DNA from: Deltaproteobacteria bacterium
GTDB taxonomy: Bacteria > Myxococcota_A > Polyangia > Polyangiales > Sandaracinaceae
NCBI GenBank assembly: GCA_017303575.1
Contig: JAFLCL010000054.1
Coordinates: forward strand, 1-38,207
DNA length: 38,207 bases
Direction: 5' to 3'
The notes beneath the pieces were generated by a model. The model saw only the letters and a list, made by a program, of their open reading frames with translations. It did not search any database and was not told where the DNA came from. Shown piece by piece: positions 23,568 through 32,015 of this stretch. Every line of letters starts with the position of its first letter. The first letter of the stretch is position 1. Both the position numbers and the translations under genes were made by a program.

Positions 23568-25763
23568 ATGTCGTCTCGTGATCTCGTCGCGTCCCTGGTG
23601 ATCGGCTCCTCGCTCGTGCTCGCGTCTGGCTGTGATGGCGCGATGATGATGACGGGCGACGAAGACGCTGGCGTGCTCGGCGCCGATGCGCCCATTCCTC
23701 CGGGCGTCGATGGGGGGCGGTTGCCCGATGCGTTCGTCTCGCCCGACGCGCCGCTGCCGCCTGCGACCAACGCTGTGATCGAGATCCACGCGCTCGATCT
23801 CTGGGCGCAGCCCCTGCCGACCGGCACCACGCTGACGGTGACGCGCGATGGCGCGGCCGTCGCGACGAGCGGCTGGCCCATCGTGTCGTTCCCCGTGGTG
23901 GAGGCCGCGACGTACGAGGTGCGCGTGTCGCTCGAGGCGCACGAGGATCTCGACTTCGCGATCACCTTCGACGGCTCGACCGATCTCGACGCCGTGGTGG
24001 TGCGACGTGGTGACGGGACGGAGCTCGCGGGGCTGTCGGTCGCGCACGACGTCCGCCTCACCGCGGGTCGCACGCTGCCGGTGCACGCGATCTTCACGGG
24101 CCTTCGTCATCGCTGGTTCTCCGCGCAGGGAAGGCCCGCGCGTCGCGGCAACCACGTGCGGCTCATGACGAGCGGACAAGAGGCGTGGGGGCAGGTCGCC
24201 GAGGACCTCTTGATGGCGACCGATCGTGTGCATGCCGCCACGTGGTGGTGGGACTCCACGTTCGAGCTCGTGCGGGACGAGGACACGCACGTGACGAGCA
24301 CGATGGCCGATCGCCAGGCCAACACGATCCTCGGGATCCTCGACGACATCTTCCCGGACAAGCGCGTGCTCGTCGGGCAGTTCGTCGATCAAGACGGAAG
24401 CCTCTCGTGGCTCTCGAGCGACGCGTCGGTGCGTGCGCGGGGCGCGAGCGCGGGCGATGGCTTCGAATTCATGGGGCAGGCGAACGAGACGAGCGGCACG
24501 TTCACGTTCGAGGTCGCGCCGTTCTCGTTCCTCGATCGTGTGCGCGCCACCTCGGCCGACACCGCGAGCCGCACGTTCGACGCCGAGCTGCCGATCCCGT
24601 CCACCGTCGAGTCCCGCTTCGTCGACCTCACCGACTGGCCCATCAGCCTCGACGTCGATCACGCGAGCTACCACCAGAAGTTCATGGTGATCGACGGAAC
24701 GGTCGCGTTCATCGGCGGCATGAACCTCCGGCCAGTGGACTGGGACACCGACGCGCACCTCGTCTTCGAGCCACGCCGCATGGCGCTCGACGCGACGACG
24801 AGCGAGCGCATGGACGTCGCCGCGCACGATGCGATGCCAGACACGGGCCCGCGCAAGGACTACATGACGCGCATCGAGGGCCCGATCGCACAAGACGCGG
24901 AGGAGATCTTCCACGAGCGCTGGGCGCACCAGCGCGAGGAGCGTGTCGAATACTCGGAGAACGCGTCCGACTACGAGGTGATCCGCGATCAGCCCTCGTT
25001 CGCCGACGGCGTGCAGGCGCAGGTCACCGCGACGCTGCCCGAGCCGTTCCGCGAGAACGCGATCGCCGAGACGTGGCTCAACGCGATCGAGAACGCGGAG
25101 CAGTACATCTTCATCGAGGACCAGTACTTCCGCATGCCGATGTTCCTCGAGGCGATCACCGATCGCATGACGGCGGTGCCAGCGCTCGAGCTCGTGGTGA
25201 TCACCAAGCCCATCAACGAGCTCACCGATCCGGGCTGCGAGTGGACCTACCGCACGACGCAGGAGCTCGGCACGCGCTTCCCGACGCGCTTCCACACGTT
25301 CCAGCTCCGCAGCTTCGACACCGAAGAGGTCTTCGGCTTCCAGGAGACCGAGTCGCGCTTCGTCGACATGGACGTGCACTCCAAGCTCTTGATCGTCGAT
25401 GACGTGTTCTTGTCCGTGGGCTCCTGCAACAAGAACAACCGCGGTGTCGTGTACGAGGGTGAGCTCAACGTCGCTGTCTACGACGCGACGTGGGTGCGGG
25501 AGGCGCGTCGTCGTGTGCTGTCGCTGATCCTGCCCGAGGGCATCACGCCATCCGACGACGCGGGGACGTGGGTCACGCAGCTCGCGACGGCCGCCGCGTG
25601 GAACCAGCGCGTGTGGGAGGAGTGGGACGCGACGGGCGGGGATCTCGATCTCGACGGCGACCCGCTGCCCATGAGCTACCAGCCCGAAGGCTTCCTCTAT
25701 CCGCTCGCGTTCGACGTGCCCGACGAGTGCCTCATCGAGGGTGTCGGGCCCGACATGAGCTGA
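23568..25763 (+). CDS. Phospholipase D-like lipoprotein
   Basis: The 731-residue protein starts MSSRDLVASLVIG and has a lipobox ending LASGC (Cys22), then an Asp/Pro/Ala tether (~30-65) and a beta-rich domain (~68-180). The remainder is a PLD superfamily enzyme with two HKD motifs: HQKFMVID (His369, Lys371, Asp376) followed by FIGGMNL, and HSKLLIVD (His604, Lys606, Asp611) followed by SVGSCNKNNRG. The two motifs form one active site in the family, which hydrolyses or transfers phosphodiester bonds of phospholipids; some members act on DNA or in cardiolipin synthesis. Both being intact argues for an active enzyme. As a surface lipoprotein it would act on extracellular or outer-leaflet lipid. 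Confidence 0.85.
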   Translation: MSSRDLVASLVIGSSLVLASGCDGAMMMTGDEDAGVLGADAPIPPGVDGGRLPDAFVSPDAPLPPATNAVIEIHALDLWAQPLPTGTTLTVTRDGAAVATSGWPIVSFPVVEAATYEVRVSLEAHEDLDFAITFDGSTDLDAVVVRRGDGTELAGLSVAHDVRLTAGRTLPVHAIFTGLRHRWFSAQGRPARRGNHVRLMTSGQEAWGQVAEDLLMATDRVHAATWWWDSTFELVRDEDTHVTSTMADRQANTILGILDDIFPDKRVLVGQFVDQDGSLSWLSSDASVRARGASAGDGFEFMGQANETSGTFTFEVAPFSFLDRVRATSADTASRTFDAELPIPSTVESRFVDLTDWPISLDVDHASYHQKFMVIDGTVAFIGGMNLRPVDWDTDAHLVFEPRRMALDATTSERMDVAAHDAMPDTGPRKDYMTRIEGPIAQDAEEIFHERWAHQREERVEYSENASDYEVIRDQPSFADGVQAQVTATLPEPFRENAIAETWLNAIENAEQYIFIEDQYFRMPMFLEAITDRMTAVPALELVVITKPINELTDPGCEWTYRTTQELGTRFPTRFHTFQLRSFDTEEVFGFQETESRFVDMDVHSKLLIVDDVFLSVGSCNKNNRGVVYEGELNVAVYDATWVREARRRVLSLILPEGITPSDDAGTWVTQLATAAAWNQRVWEEWDATGGDLDLDGDPLPMSYQPEGFLYPLAFDVPDECLIEGVGPDMS

Positions 25764-25817
25764 GCGAGCGTCGCGAGAACGGGGCGGAACGGGCGCGGTC
25801 GCTTCGCTCCTTGGCTC

Positions 25818-25830
25818 GGCGCTGCGCGCC
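25818..25830 (+). terminator. Short GGCGC-TGC-GCGCC hairpin after the PLD gene
   Basis: A 5-bp all-GC stem lies 55 nt after the PLD stop codon inside a low-complexity segment where GCGGTC...TTGG appears twice (near 25796-25814 and 25835-25844). No T-tract follows. Termination is a weak inference. Confidence 0.25.
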
Positions 25831-25840
25831 TGGCGCGGTC

Positions 25841-25870
25841 TTGGAGGCAGTGCACGGTTGCCTGTAGCCT
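25841..25870 (+). promoter_or_regulatory. Promoter TTGGAG-18-TAGCCT, 6 nt before ATG 25877
   Basis: TTGGAG (25841-25846) and TAGCCT (25865-25870) are 18 nt apart, and the hexamer ends 6 nt before the start codon. The -10 is identical to that of the gene at 6426, as is the 6-nt spacing. The spacer GAAGGG could also serve as a weak, very close Shine-Dalgarno sequence. Confidence 0.5.
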
Positions 25871-25876
25871 GAAGGG

Positions 25877-28018
25877 ATGCGCGTCGGCTTGCTTCGTGCG
25901 GTGGTGCTCGTGGGATCCGTGGCGTTTGTGGGATCCGTCGTGGTCGGAGGCTGTGCGGTCCGCGAGGGGACGACCGACGCGACGTTGAACCTCGACGTGC
26001 AGCTCGGCGACACGGGGCCGCGGCCGGGCACGTGCACGCGCGACCTCGACTGCGCCGATCGCCTCGCGTGCACGATCGATCACTGCGACGAGGGCGCGTG
26101 CACGCACGAGCCCTGCACCGACTGCTGCATCGGCTCGCTCGTGTGCGACGAGGCGCTGGGCTGCGTGCCCGCGCCGCAGCCGTGCACGACGGACGCGGAG
26201 TGTCGCGATGCGTTCTCGTGCACCCTCGATCGCTGCCGCGATCGCACGTTCTGCGAGCACGTCCCCGAGAGCTCGTTGTGCAGCGCGGGCGAGATCTGTC
26301 TCGGCGCCGTGGGCTGCATCCCCACACCGCCGACGAGCTGCACGATGGACGAGGACTGCTCGTCGGAGAACGCGTGCGCGGCCGTGTGGCGCTGCGAGCC
26401 CGAGTTCGGCTGCGCCTTCGTGTCGGCGCTCGACTGCGACGACGGTGACGCGTGCACGACGGATGCGTGCGACGCCGACGACGGCTGCGTGCACCTGCCG
26501 CTCGACGTGGATGGAGACTCGTTTGTCGACGACGCGTGCGGCGGTGAGGACTGCGACGACGGCGACGACACCGTGAGCCCGAGCGCGCCCGATCTGTGCG
26601 GCGACGACATCGATCAGGACTGCGACGGCGAGGCGGACGACGGCTGCTGTGAGGCGGGCCTTCCGTGCGCGACGACGTGCAGCACCACGGGCACGACGAC
26701 CTGCACGCCCGACGGATCCGCGGGCCCGTGCATGGCGCCCGCCGAGATCTGCAACGGCGTCGACGACGACTGCGACGGCATGCGCGACGAGGCCTGTTGC
26801 GTGGTGGGCACGCCGTGCACGACGGGCTGCGGATCGACGGGCACCACGGCGTGCGCACCCGACGGAACCGCGAGCTGCGTGCCGCCCGCCGAGAGCTGCA
26901 ACGACGTGGACGACGACTGCGACGCCACGATCGACGATGGCTTCGCGTGTCGTGTGGGCATGAGCTCGTCGTGCACGACGAGCTGCGGGTCGATGGGATC
27001 ACGCGCGTGCCTTCCGGGCTGCACGCTCGATGGCACGTGCGCGCCGCCGGCCGAGACCTGCAACGGCGTGGACGACGACTGCGACGCCACGTGTGACGAC
27101 GGCTTCACCTGCTGCGCGGGGAGCTCGCGCGCGTGCAGCACGTTCGGCTTCTTCGCGGGCACCGCGCTCTGTCGCGGCGACTGCTCGGGCTTCGACACGA
27201 GCACGTGCAGCAACTGCGGCAACGGCACGCGCAACATGGGCGAGGCGTGCGATGGCGTGGACCTCGGTGGCGCGAGCTGTACGAGCCTCGGGATGGGCTT
27301 CTCGAGCGGCACGCTGCGCTGCGCGGCGGGCTGCGTCTACGACACGTCCAGCTGCAGCCGCTGCGGCAACGGCGCGATCGACGCAGGCGAGCAGTGCGAC
27401 GGCGCGATGCTCGGCGGCAGCACGTGCAGCTCGATCGGCATGGGCTTCGCGCCCGGCGGCACGCTGCGCTGCAACGGCAGCTGTGGCTGGGACACGTCGA
27501 GCTGCACGCGCTGCGGCAACGGCACAATCGACGCGGGCGAGTCGTGCGACGGCACGAACCTCGGAGGCTCGTCCTGCACGACCATCCCCGGCGGCTTCAC
27601 CGGCGGCTCGCTCCGATGCGGCGTAGGCTGCTCGAGCTTCGATACGTCGATGTGCACGCGGCCCTTCGACCCGAGCGGGACCTACACGGTCACGCCTCCG
27701 CCGGCCTATTCGTGTGCGTTCGGGCTCGTGGGTTTCAACCTCGGGACCCTTCAGTTCGTGGACAACGGAACGACGTTGTCGGTCCTCAACTCCGGAACCG
27801 GATCGCCAGGATTGCCTTGCAGCATGCAAGGCGCCTCCGCGAGAACGAGCCGCACGTTCGACGTCTCCTGCCTCGCGCCGGGCAGCTGCAACGAGACCTA
27901 CCGCTTGTCGGGGTCGTACACGGACGACAACACGTGGACAGCGACGTTCACCGCCACGTACATGGGCTCGTGCTTCGGCTGCTCTTACCCGGCGCAGTCA
28001 GTCACAGGCAGGCGCTAG
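25877..28018 (+). CDS. MopE-like Cys-rich surface lipoprotein with CGNG repeats
   Basis: The 713-residue protein begins MRVGLLRAVVLVGSVAFVGSVVVGGC; VGGC is the lipobox (Cys26). About 15% of the mature chain is cysteine. Residues ~50-190 are short EGF-like 'C..D.DC' modules; ~190-420 carry repeated acidic motifs of the MopE 'putative metal-binding' type (CNGVDDDCDG, CNDVDDDCDA, ADDGCC); ~440-595 hold three or four 45-residue units CGNGxxxxGExCDGxxLGGxxC. The last ~110 residues are a beta-rich domain without the repeats. The acidic motifs plausibly bind calcium. Repeats are similar in DNA as well, suggesting recent expansion. A stalk-like surface protein is inferred. Confidence 0.8.
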   Translation: MRVGLLRAVVLVGSVAFVGSVVVGGCAVREGTTDATLNLDVQLGDTGPRPGTCTRDLDCADRLACTIDHCDEGACTHEPCTDCCIGSLVCDEALGCVPAPQPCTTDAECRDAFSCTLDRCRDRTFCEHVPESSLCSAGEICLGAVGCIPTPPTSCTMDEDCSSENACAAVWRCEPEFGCAFVSALDCDDGDACTTDACDADDGCVHLPLDVDGDSFVDDACGGEDCDDGDDTVSPSAPDLCGDDIDQDCDGEADDGCCEAGLPCATTCSTTGTTTCTPDGSAGPCMAPAEICNGVDDDCDGMRDEACCVVGTPCTTGCGSTGTTACAPDGTASCVPPAESCNDVDDDCDATIDDGFACRVGMSSSCTTSCGSMGSRACLPGCTLDGTCAPPAETCNGVDDDCDATCDDGFTCCAGSSRACSTFGFFAGTALCRGDCSGFDTSTCSNCGNGTRNMGEACDGVDLGGASCTSLGMGFSSGTLRCAAGCVYDTSSCSRCGNGAIDAGEQCDGAMLGGSTCSSIGMGFAPGGTLRCNGSCGWDTSSCTRCGNGTIDAGESCDGTNLGGSSCTTIPGGFTGGSLRCGVGCSSFDTSMCTRPFDPSGTYTVTPPPAYSCAFGLVGFNLGTLQFVDNGTTLSVLNSGTGSPGLPCSMQGASARTSRTFDVSCLAPGSCNETYRLSGSYTDDNTWTATFTATYMGSCFGCSYPAQSVTGRR

Positions 28019-28053
28019 CGAATGTGGGAACGGGGTCGTGCATCGAACTCCGC

Positions 28054-28230
28054 ATGCACGACGACGACATGCTGGACGACTCGTGGTTCGACAAGCCCGT
28101 GAAGGGGCAGGCGCTCACCGTCGAGATGGTGCAGGCCGCGCTTCATGCGCCGGAGGCCGAGATCGGGCCGACCTTCGAGGGGCTCGAGGACTCGTGGTTC
28201 GACAAGCCTGCGCGCACGCAGAGACGCTGA
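28054..28230 (+). CDS. 58-residue protein with duplicated DSWFDKP motif
   Basis: The frame from ATG 28054 encodes 58 residues; an in-frame GTG at 28024 and ATG at 28069 are alternatives, and no Shine-Dalgarno sequence decides. The start is acidic (MHDDDMLDD). The heptapeptide DSWFDKP occurs at residues 9-15 and again at 46-52, each preceded by L(D/E) and followed by a short basic stretch (VKG, ARTQRR). Between them is a helix-prone segment (ALTVEMVQAALHAPEAE). No signal peptide, membrane helix or cysteine is present, so it is not surface-exposed like its neighbours. It starts 35 nt after the MopE-like gene. The family is not recognised; a peptide with two binding motifs or a precursor peptide are options. 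Confidence 0.55.
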   Translation: MHDDDMLDDSWFDKPVKGQALTVEMVQAALHAPEAEIGPTFEGLEDSWFDKPARTQRR

Positions 28231-28356
28231 GGAGAAAGACACCGCGAGGGGCGCGCGGGCGGGGGTCGCAGCGCAGCGTCGGCGCGGAGACGACACGCGG
28301 AGCGGAGGCCCCCGCCCGCGCGACCCGTCCACTGGGTTTCGACCCAGGCCAACTCA
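28231..28356. repeat. Diverged copy of the intergenic repeat, with UUCG hairpin
   Basis: This 126-nt gap lies between two convergent genes. Like the copies at 19095-19371, it starts with GAGAAAGA, has a GGGGCGC...GCGGGGG block, a CGCAGCGCAGC-type centre, and ends with TCGACCCAGG CCAACTCAG directly at the minus-strand stop codon. On the minus strand both loci read TGAGTTGGCCTG immediately from the stop codon. Within it CTGGGT-TTCG-ACCCAG (28332-28347) forms a 6-bp stem with a TTCG tetraloop, and GAGGCCC (28303 region) can pair with GGGCCTC across it, so termination in either direction is plausible. Confidence 0.6.
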
Positions 28357-28647
28357 GCCCGCGGGCCTCCGGAGCGCGAGCGTCGTCAGCCATGCGCCGA
28401 GCAGCGCGAGCAGGATCGCGGGGCCGAGCGTGAGCAGCGACAGACGCAGCACGAAGAGCACGAGCGCCGACAGCAGCGCGAGGATCACGTCGAGGCCGCT
28501 CGGCGACAGGAGGCGCGGGATCAGATCGAGGCGATCGAGCACGACCGCGAGCAGGTCGTGCAGCACCGCGCACGACGCGACCGCGAGCGTCGTCCACGCG
28601 AGCACACGCGCCGTGCGCTGAGGTTCTCCCTGGGGGCGCTCCTTCAC
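28354..28647 (-). CDS. Small membrane protein coupled to upstream gene
   Basis: The 97-residue protein starts with GTG 28647, overlapping the upstream stop codon by 4 nt (GTGA), so translation is coupled. A short basic N-terminus (KERPQGEPQRTAR) is followed by three hydrophobic segments: about 14-33 (VLAWTTLAVASCAVLHDLLA), 46-65 (GLDVILALLSALVLFVLRLS) and 68-90 (LLTLGPAILLALLGAWLTTL). It lacks recognised motifs. Pairing with the anchored protein encoded upstream suggests a membrane partner or chaperone, but this is inference. Confidence 0.65.
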   Translation of the reverse strand: MKERPQGEPQRTARVLAWTTLAVASCAVLHDLLAVVLDRLDLIPRLLSPSGLDVILALLSALVLFVLRLSLLTLGPAILLALLGAWLTTLALRRPAG

Positions 28648-29828
28648 GACGCCCTCGCCGTCATCATCGCGAGCAGGATGGCGTTGCCGAGCGGGCCGCC
28701 GCTGAGGAAGCGCGTGGTCTCGCCGCGCGCGACGGGCACGCCGAAGAGAGACGCCGTGCGGTGCAGCCCGACGAACGCGTCGTCGTCGTGGAGCAGGCGC
28801 GCGCTCGCCATCGCGAAGCCCGTGGCCGACACCGACACGCCGAGGACCACGGGCCCCGAGTCGATGTCGCCGCTGCCTTCCACGCCGAGCGGGTGCTCGC
28901 GGATCGCCGAGAAACCGAGCAGATCCTCGCGGCCTCCTTCGATGACCGCGCGCGCGAGCTCGCGCGCGAGCGCCTCGTCCGCGAACGACCAGAAGTACGC
29001 GGCGAGCGCCGTGCCCGATCCGCGTGGTGCATCGCGGGGCTCGCCCGTCGCCACGTCGACCGACTGCACGAGGTAGCCCGAGCGCGGATCGACGAAGCGC
29101 TCGCGCTGGATCTCTGCCACGCGCGACAAGAGCGCCCCGTGATCGCTGCCCGTCACCCGATCGTACTGGCCGATCGCGCCCGCGATCGACGCGAGGTCGC
29201 ACGGGTACGCCTCGCCGGGGTACGTCTCCACGATCGCGAGCGGGTGGGCCTCGAGACGTCGCACCAGCGCCTCGATCAGCGCGTCGTGGAGCGCGCGCTC
29301 GGGCAGCTGCGGATCGAGCTCGCGCGCGAGCCCGAGCGCGAGCGCGACGTAGCCGAGGTAGGCGTGACCACGATCGGAGGCGAGGTCGTCGAACGGTCCC
29401 GCGCCCCACGCGTCCGCGCCGAATGCGTACGTGCTCGGCTCGACGAGCACGCGCGAAGCGGCCGCGATCGCTGGGCGGTAGCGGTCGACGAGCTCCGGAT
29501 GGCGCAGCGAGATCTGCGCGAGCCCGAGCACGGCCATCTGGTGCGTCCCCATCGCCCACTCGCCGTCGAAGCGCGCGCTGCCGGTGTGGAACGCTGTGGT
29601 GGTGACGCCCGAGGTCACGTCCTCCGAGACGGCATCGCCGAGCGCGCGGGCGGTGTCGAGCTCGTCGTCGGTCCACGCGTCGGCGCTCGTGCCCACGAGG
29701 AGGCGGGGGCCCGAGAGCACGCCGGTCGCGAAGAGCGCGGCGGACACCACGAAGCGCGTGAGGTGGAACGCGCGCGAAGGACGCGCGTGCGTCTCGAAGG
29801 GGGCGGGGAGGGTGAGCGGGTCTTGCAC
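28644..29828 (-). CDS. Membrane-anchored protein, likely alpha/alpha-barrel domain
   Basis: The 394-residue protein from GTG 29828 has one N-terminal hydrophobic segment (LTRFVVSAALFATGVLSG, ~25-42) and an exported domain. An open frame extends to GTG 29951, but those 41 residues look non-coding. The domain has repeated helix pairs with short turns: WAMGTHQMAVLGLAQISLRHP, DRGHAYLGYVALALGLAREL, TYPGEAYPCDLASIAGAIGQYDRV, GSGTALAAYFWSFADEAL, and GDIDSGPVVLGVSVSATGFAMASARL. This recalls (alpha/alpha) barrels such as glycoside-processing or linalool dehydratase-like folds, with acidic residues (GDIDSGP, YPCD) as possible catalytic positions. The family assignment is uncertain. It is first in a two-gene unit. 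Confidence 0.55.
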   Translation of the reverse strand: MQDPLTLPAPFETHARPSRAFHLTRFVVSAALFATGVLSGPRLLVGTSADAWTDDELDTARALGDAVSEDVTSGVTTTAFHTGSARFDGEWAMGTHQMAVLGLAQISLRHPELVDRYRPAIAAASRVLVEPSTYAFGADAWGAGPFDDLASDRGHAYLGYVALALGLARELDPQLPERALHDALIEALVRRLEAHPLAIVETYPGEAYPCDLASIAGAIGQYDRVTGSDHGALLSRVAEIQRERFVDPRSGYLVQSVDVATGEPRDAPRGSGTALAAYFWSFADEALARELARAVIEGGREDLLGFSAIREHPLGVEGSGDIDSGPVVLGVSVSATGFAMASARLLHDDDAFVGLHRTASLFGVPVARGETTRFLSGGPLGNAILLAMMTARAS

Positions 29829-29986
29829 CCTCGAACTCTGGGCGGCGGTTCCCTCGACGTTCGGCGGTCGTTCGCTGGATGGTCGTGCGCGATGCGTGAG
29901 CGGTCGCACGCCGGTGTCGTCGGGCGCACGCCAGTGGCGGTCGGGACGCACTCCCGGCCTACCAGCGACGTGCGACCCTGCGCGCC

Positions 29987-31996
29987 GTGTCGCTCTCGTT
30001 CGATCACCTGTTCGAGATCTCGCCGAGCCATCTGCTCGTGGTGGACCGTGATCTTCGTTGTGTCGCGGTGAACGCGGCGTACTGCGCGATCACGCTCACG
30101 CGGCGCGAGGATCTGGTGGGGCGGCTCCTCTTCGAGGTGTTCCCCCGCGATCCGAGCGCGAACCGTGCGGCGGCTGCGGACGTGCGCGCGGCGTTCGAGC
30201 GGGTGTTCGCGACGGGGCGCGAGCAGGTGCTGCCGCGCGTCGCCCACCGTGGCCGGGTGCGTGAGGCGGACGGCACCATCGTGGAGCGTGATCGGGTGTG
30301 GAGCTCGATCCACTCGCCCATCCTCGGCGCCGATGGGCAGGTCCTCTACGTGATGCAGGTGGTGCAGGACGTCACCGAGCTCGCGGCCCACGTCGTGAGC
30401 GACGCGGTGAGCGACGCGCTCGCGCGGGCCGAGCGGGCCGAGAGCGTCGTGACCTCGCTCGGTGAGTCGCGCGACGAGCTCCTCCGCGTGTTCGAGCAGG
30501 CGCCGGGCTTCGTCTGCTTCGTCAAGGGGCCCGATCACGTGTTCGAGCTGACCAACCCCACGTACGACGAGCTCGTCGGGCACCGCGCCAAGCCGGGCCT
30601 GCCGATGCGCGTCGCGCTGCCCGAGACCGTCGAGGGCGGCTGGATCGCGGTGCTCGATCAGGTGCGCCGTACGGGTGAGCCGCACGTGGCGCATCGGCGA
30701 CGTGGCGTCTTACAGCGCGACGGTGTGCCGACCGAGTTCCTCTTCGACGTCGTCTACCAGCCGATCCGCGGACGCGACGGTGACGTCATCGGCGTCGTCA
30801 TCACCGGCTACGACATCACGAGCGCCGAGCGTGCACGCGAGGCGCAGGCCGCGCTCCAGAAGCAGACCGACGATGCGCACGCGCGCGCCGAGCTCGTGTC
30901 GCGCGAGCGCGCGTTCGTGATGGACATGCTGCCCGAGCTCGTGTGGACCGCGAGCCCCGACGGTCGCCTCACCTTCGTGAGCAACCGATCGATGGACTTC
31001 TTCGGCGTGTCGCCCGAGACGCTGCTCGGCGATGGGTGGGGCAGCGTGGTGCACGAGGCCGAGCTCCCGAACGTGGTCGAGCGATGGGCCCACTCGCTCG
31101 CGACGGGCGAGCCCTACGAGGTGGAGTTCCGTCTGCGCGGTCACGATGGCGTCTACCGCTGGCACCTCTCGGCAGCGCGTGCGTTCCGCGGCGAGGACGG
31201 CCAGATCGAGAAGTGGTTCGGCAGCGTGACGAACGTCGACGACCTCGTGCGCATGGCCGAGGAGCGCGACCGATCGATCCGCGAGCTCAGCGCGCAGAAG
31301 CGCGACCTCGAGCGCTTCGCCGACGTCACGTCGCACGATCTCAAGGCACCGCTCCGCGCGATCGTGAAGCTCGTGGAGTGGATCGCCGAGGACGTGGAGG
31401 GAAAGGTCTCCCCCGAGACGGACGAGAACGTGCGGCTCTTGCGCGACCGCTCGCAGAAGGCGATCGCGCTCGTCGACGCCGTGCTGCGCTACGCGTCGGC
31501 GGGCGGCGCGCTGCGTGACCACGCGGAGATCGACGTGACCGTGCTCGTGCGCGACACGATCGCGATGCTGTCGCCCGAGCCGCGACACAGGCTCACGTTG
31601 CCCGCGGCGCCGCTGCGCGCGTGGGCCTCGCGCACCGCCGTGCAGCAGATCGTGATGAACCTCGTGGGCAACGCGCTCCGCTTCGCGCGCGAGGACGATC
31701 CCCAGATCGTGGTCACCTCGACGCTCGCGAGCGAGGTGCTCACGATCACCGTCGCCGACAACGGCAGCGGCATCCCCGAGGATCGTGTGGCCGACGCGCT
31801 CGCGCCGTTCCGTACGCTGAAGGCGCCCCAGAGCGGCACGGGCCTGGGGCTCTCGATCGTGCAGCGCCTCGTCGAGACCGAGCAAGGCTCCTTGAGCATT
31901 CACAACGGCGCGCTCGGGGGGGCCGAGGTCACGGTGCGCCTGCCGGCCCGCGTGGGCGCACGCGACACGCGGGGCATGCCCATCGTTCGACCGTGA
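29987..31996 (+). CDS. Cytosolic sensor histidine kinase with three PAS domains
   Basis: The 669-residue protein has no membrane helix. It contains three PAS domains at about 5-130 ([19 protein letters not shown]), 165-285 ([30 protein letters not shown], cited as a region) and 310-425 ([19 protein letters not shown]), each ending in a PAC-like 'G.v.ditd' segment. The dimerisation domain has the phospho-acceptor in [12 protein letters not shown] (His450). The ATPase domain has the N box (NLVGNALRF), G1 (VADNGSGIP) and G2 (GTGLGLSIV). No receiver domain is fused and no response regulator is adjacent, so it is an orphan kinase whose partner is elsewhere. GTG start, with no Shine-Dalgarno sequence visible. 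PAS-bound ligand is unknown. Confidence 0.9.
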   Translation: MSLSFDHLFEISPSHLLVVDRDLRCVAVNAAYCAITLTRREDLVGRLLFEVFPRDPSANRAAAADVRAAFERVFATGREQVLPRVAHRGRVREADGTIVERDRVWSSIHSPILGADGQVLYVMQVVQDVTELAAHVVSDAVSDALARAERAESVVTSLGESRDELLRVFEQAPGFVCFVKGPDHVFELTNPTYDELVGHRAKPGLPMRVALPETVEGGWIAVLDQVRRTGEPHVAHRRRGVLQRDGVPTEFLFDVVYQPIRGRDGDVIGVVITGYDITSAERAREAQAALQKQTDDAHARAELVSRERAFVMDMLPELVWTASPDGRLTFVSNRSMDFFGVSPETLLGDGWGSVVHEAELPNVVERWAHSLATGEPYEVEFRLRGHDGVYRWHLSAARAFRGEDGQIEKWFGSVTNVDDLVRMAEERDRSIRELSAQKRDLERFADVTSHDLKAPLRAIVKLVEWIAEDVEGKVSPETDENVRLLRDRSQKAIALVDAVLRYASAGGALRDHAEIDVTVLVRDTIAMLSPEPRHRLTLPAAPLRAWASRTAVQQIVMNLVGNALRFAREDDPQIVVTSTLASEVLTITVADNGSGIPEDRVADALAPFRTLKAPQSGTGLGLSIVQRLVETEQGSLSIHNGALGGAEVTVRLPARVGARDTRGMPIVRP

Positions 31997-32004
31997 TCGC
32001 GTGT

Positions 32005-32010
32005 TAGAAG
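32005..32010 (+). promoter_or_regulatory. TAGAAG, -10-like hexamer 5 nt before ATG 32016
   Basis: TAGAAG has the TA of a -10 but ends in G rather than T. It lies in the 19-nt gap after the kinase gene and is similar to the element before 33344. Confidence 0.25.
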
Positions 32011-32015
32011 CGGGC

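Noticed and set aside
22866..27002. A 1378-codon open frame on the minus strand opposite the PLD and MopE-like genes
   Set aside because: It is Arg/His/Ser-rich with no domain, and is a by-product of high GC third positions on the plus strand. The plus-strand genes have signal peptides and catalytic motifs. The same applies to long antisense frames at 3760-6534, 11775-15239 and 16073-17668.
27361..27660. Short DNA repeats in the MopE-like gene considered as a CRISPR-like array
   Set aside because: They are in-frame coding repeats of about 45 residues with no unique spacers.
28016..28024. TAGCGA before GTG 28024 as a leaderless signal for the DSWFDKP protein
   Set aside because: It leaves only 2 nt to the GTG and lacks the final T; it includes the stop codon of the previous gene.
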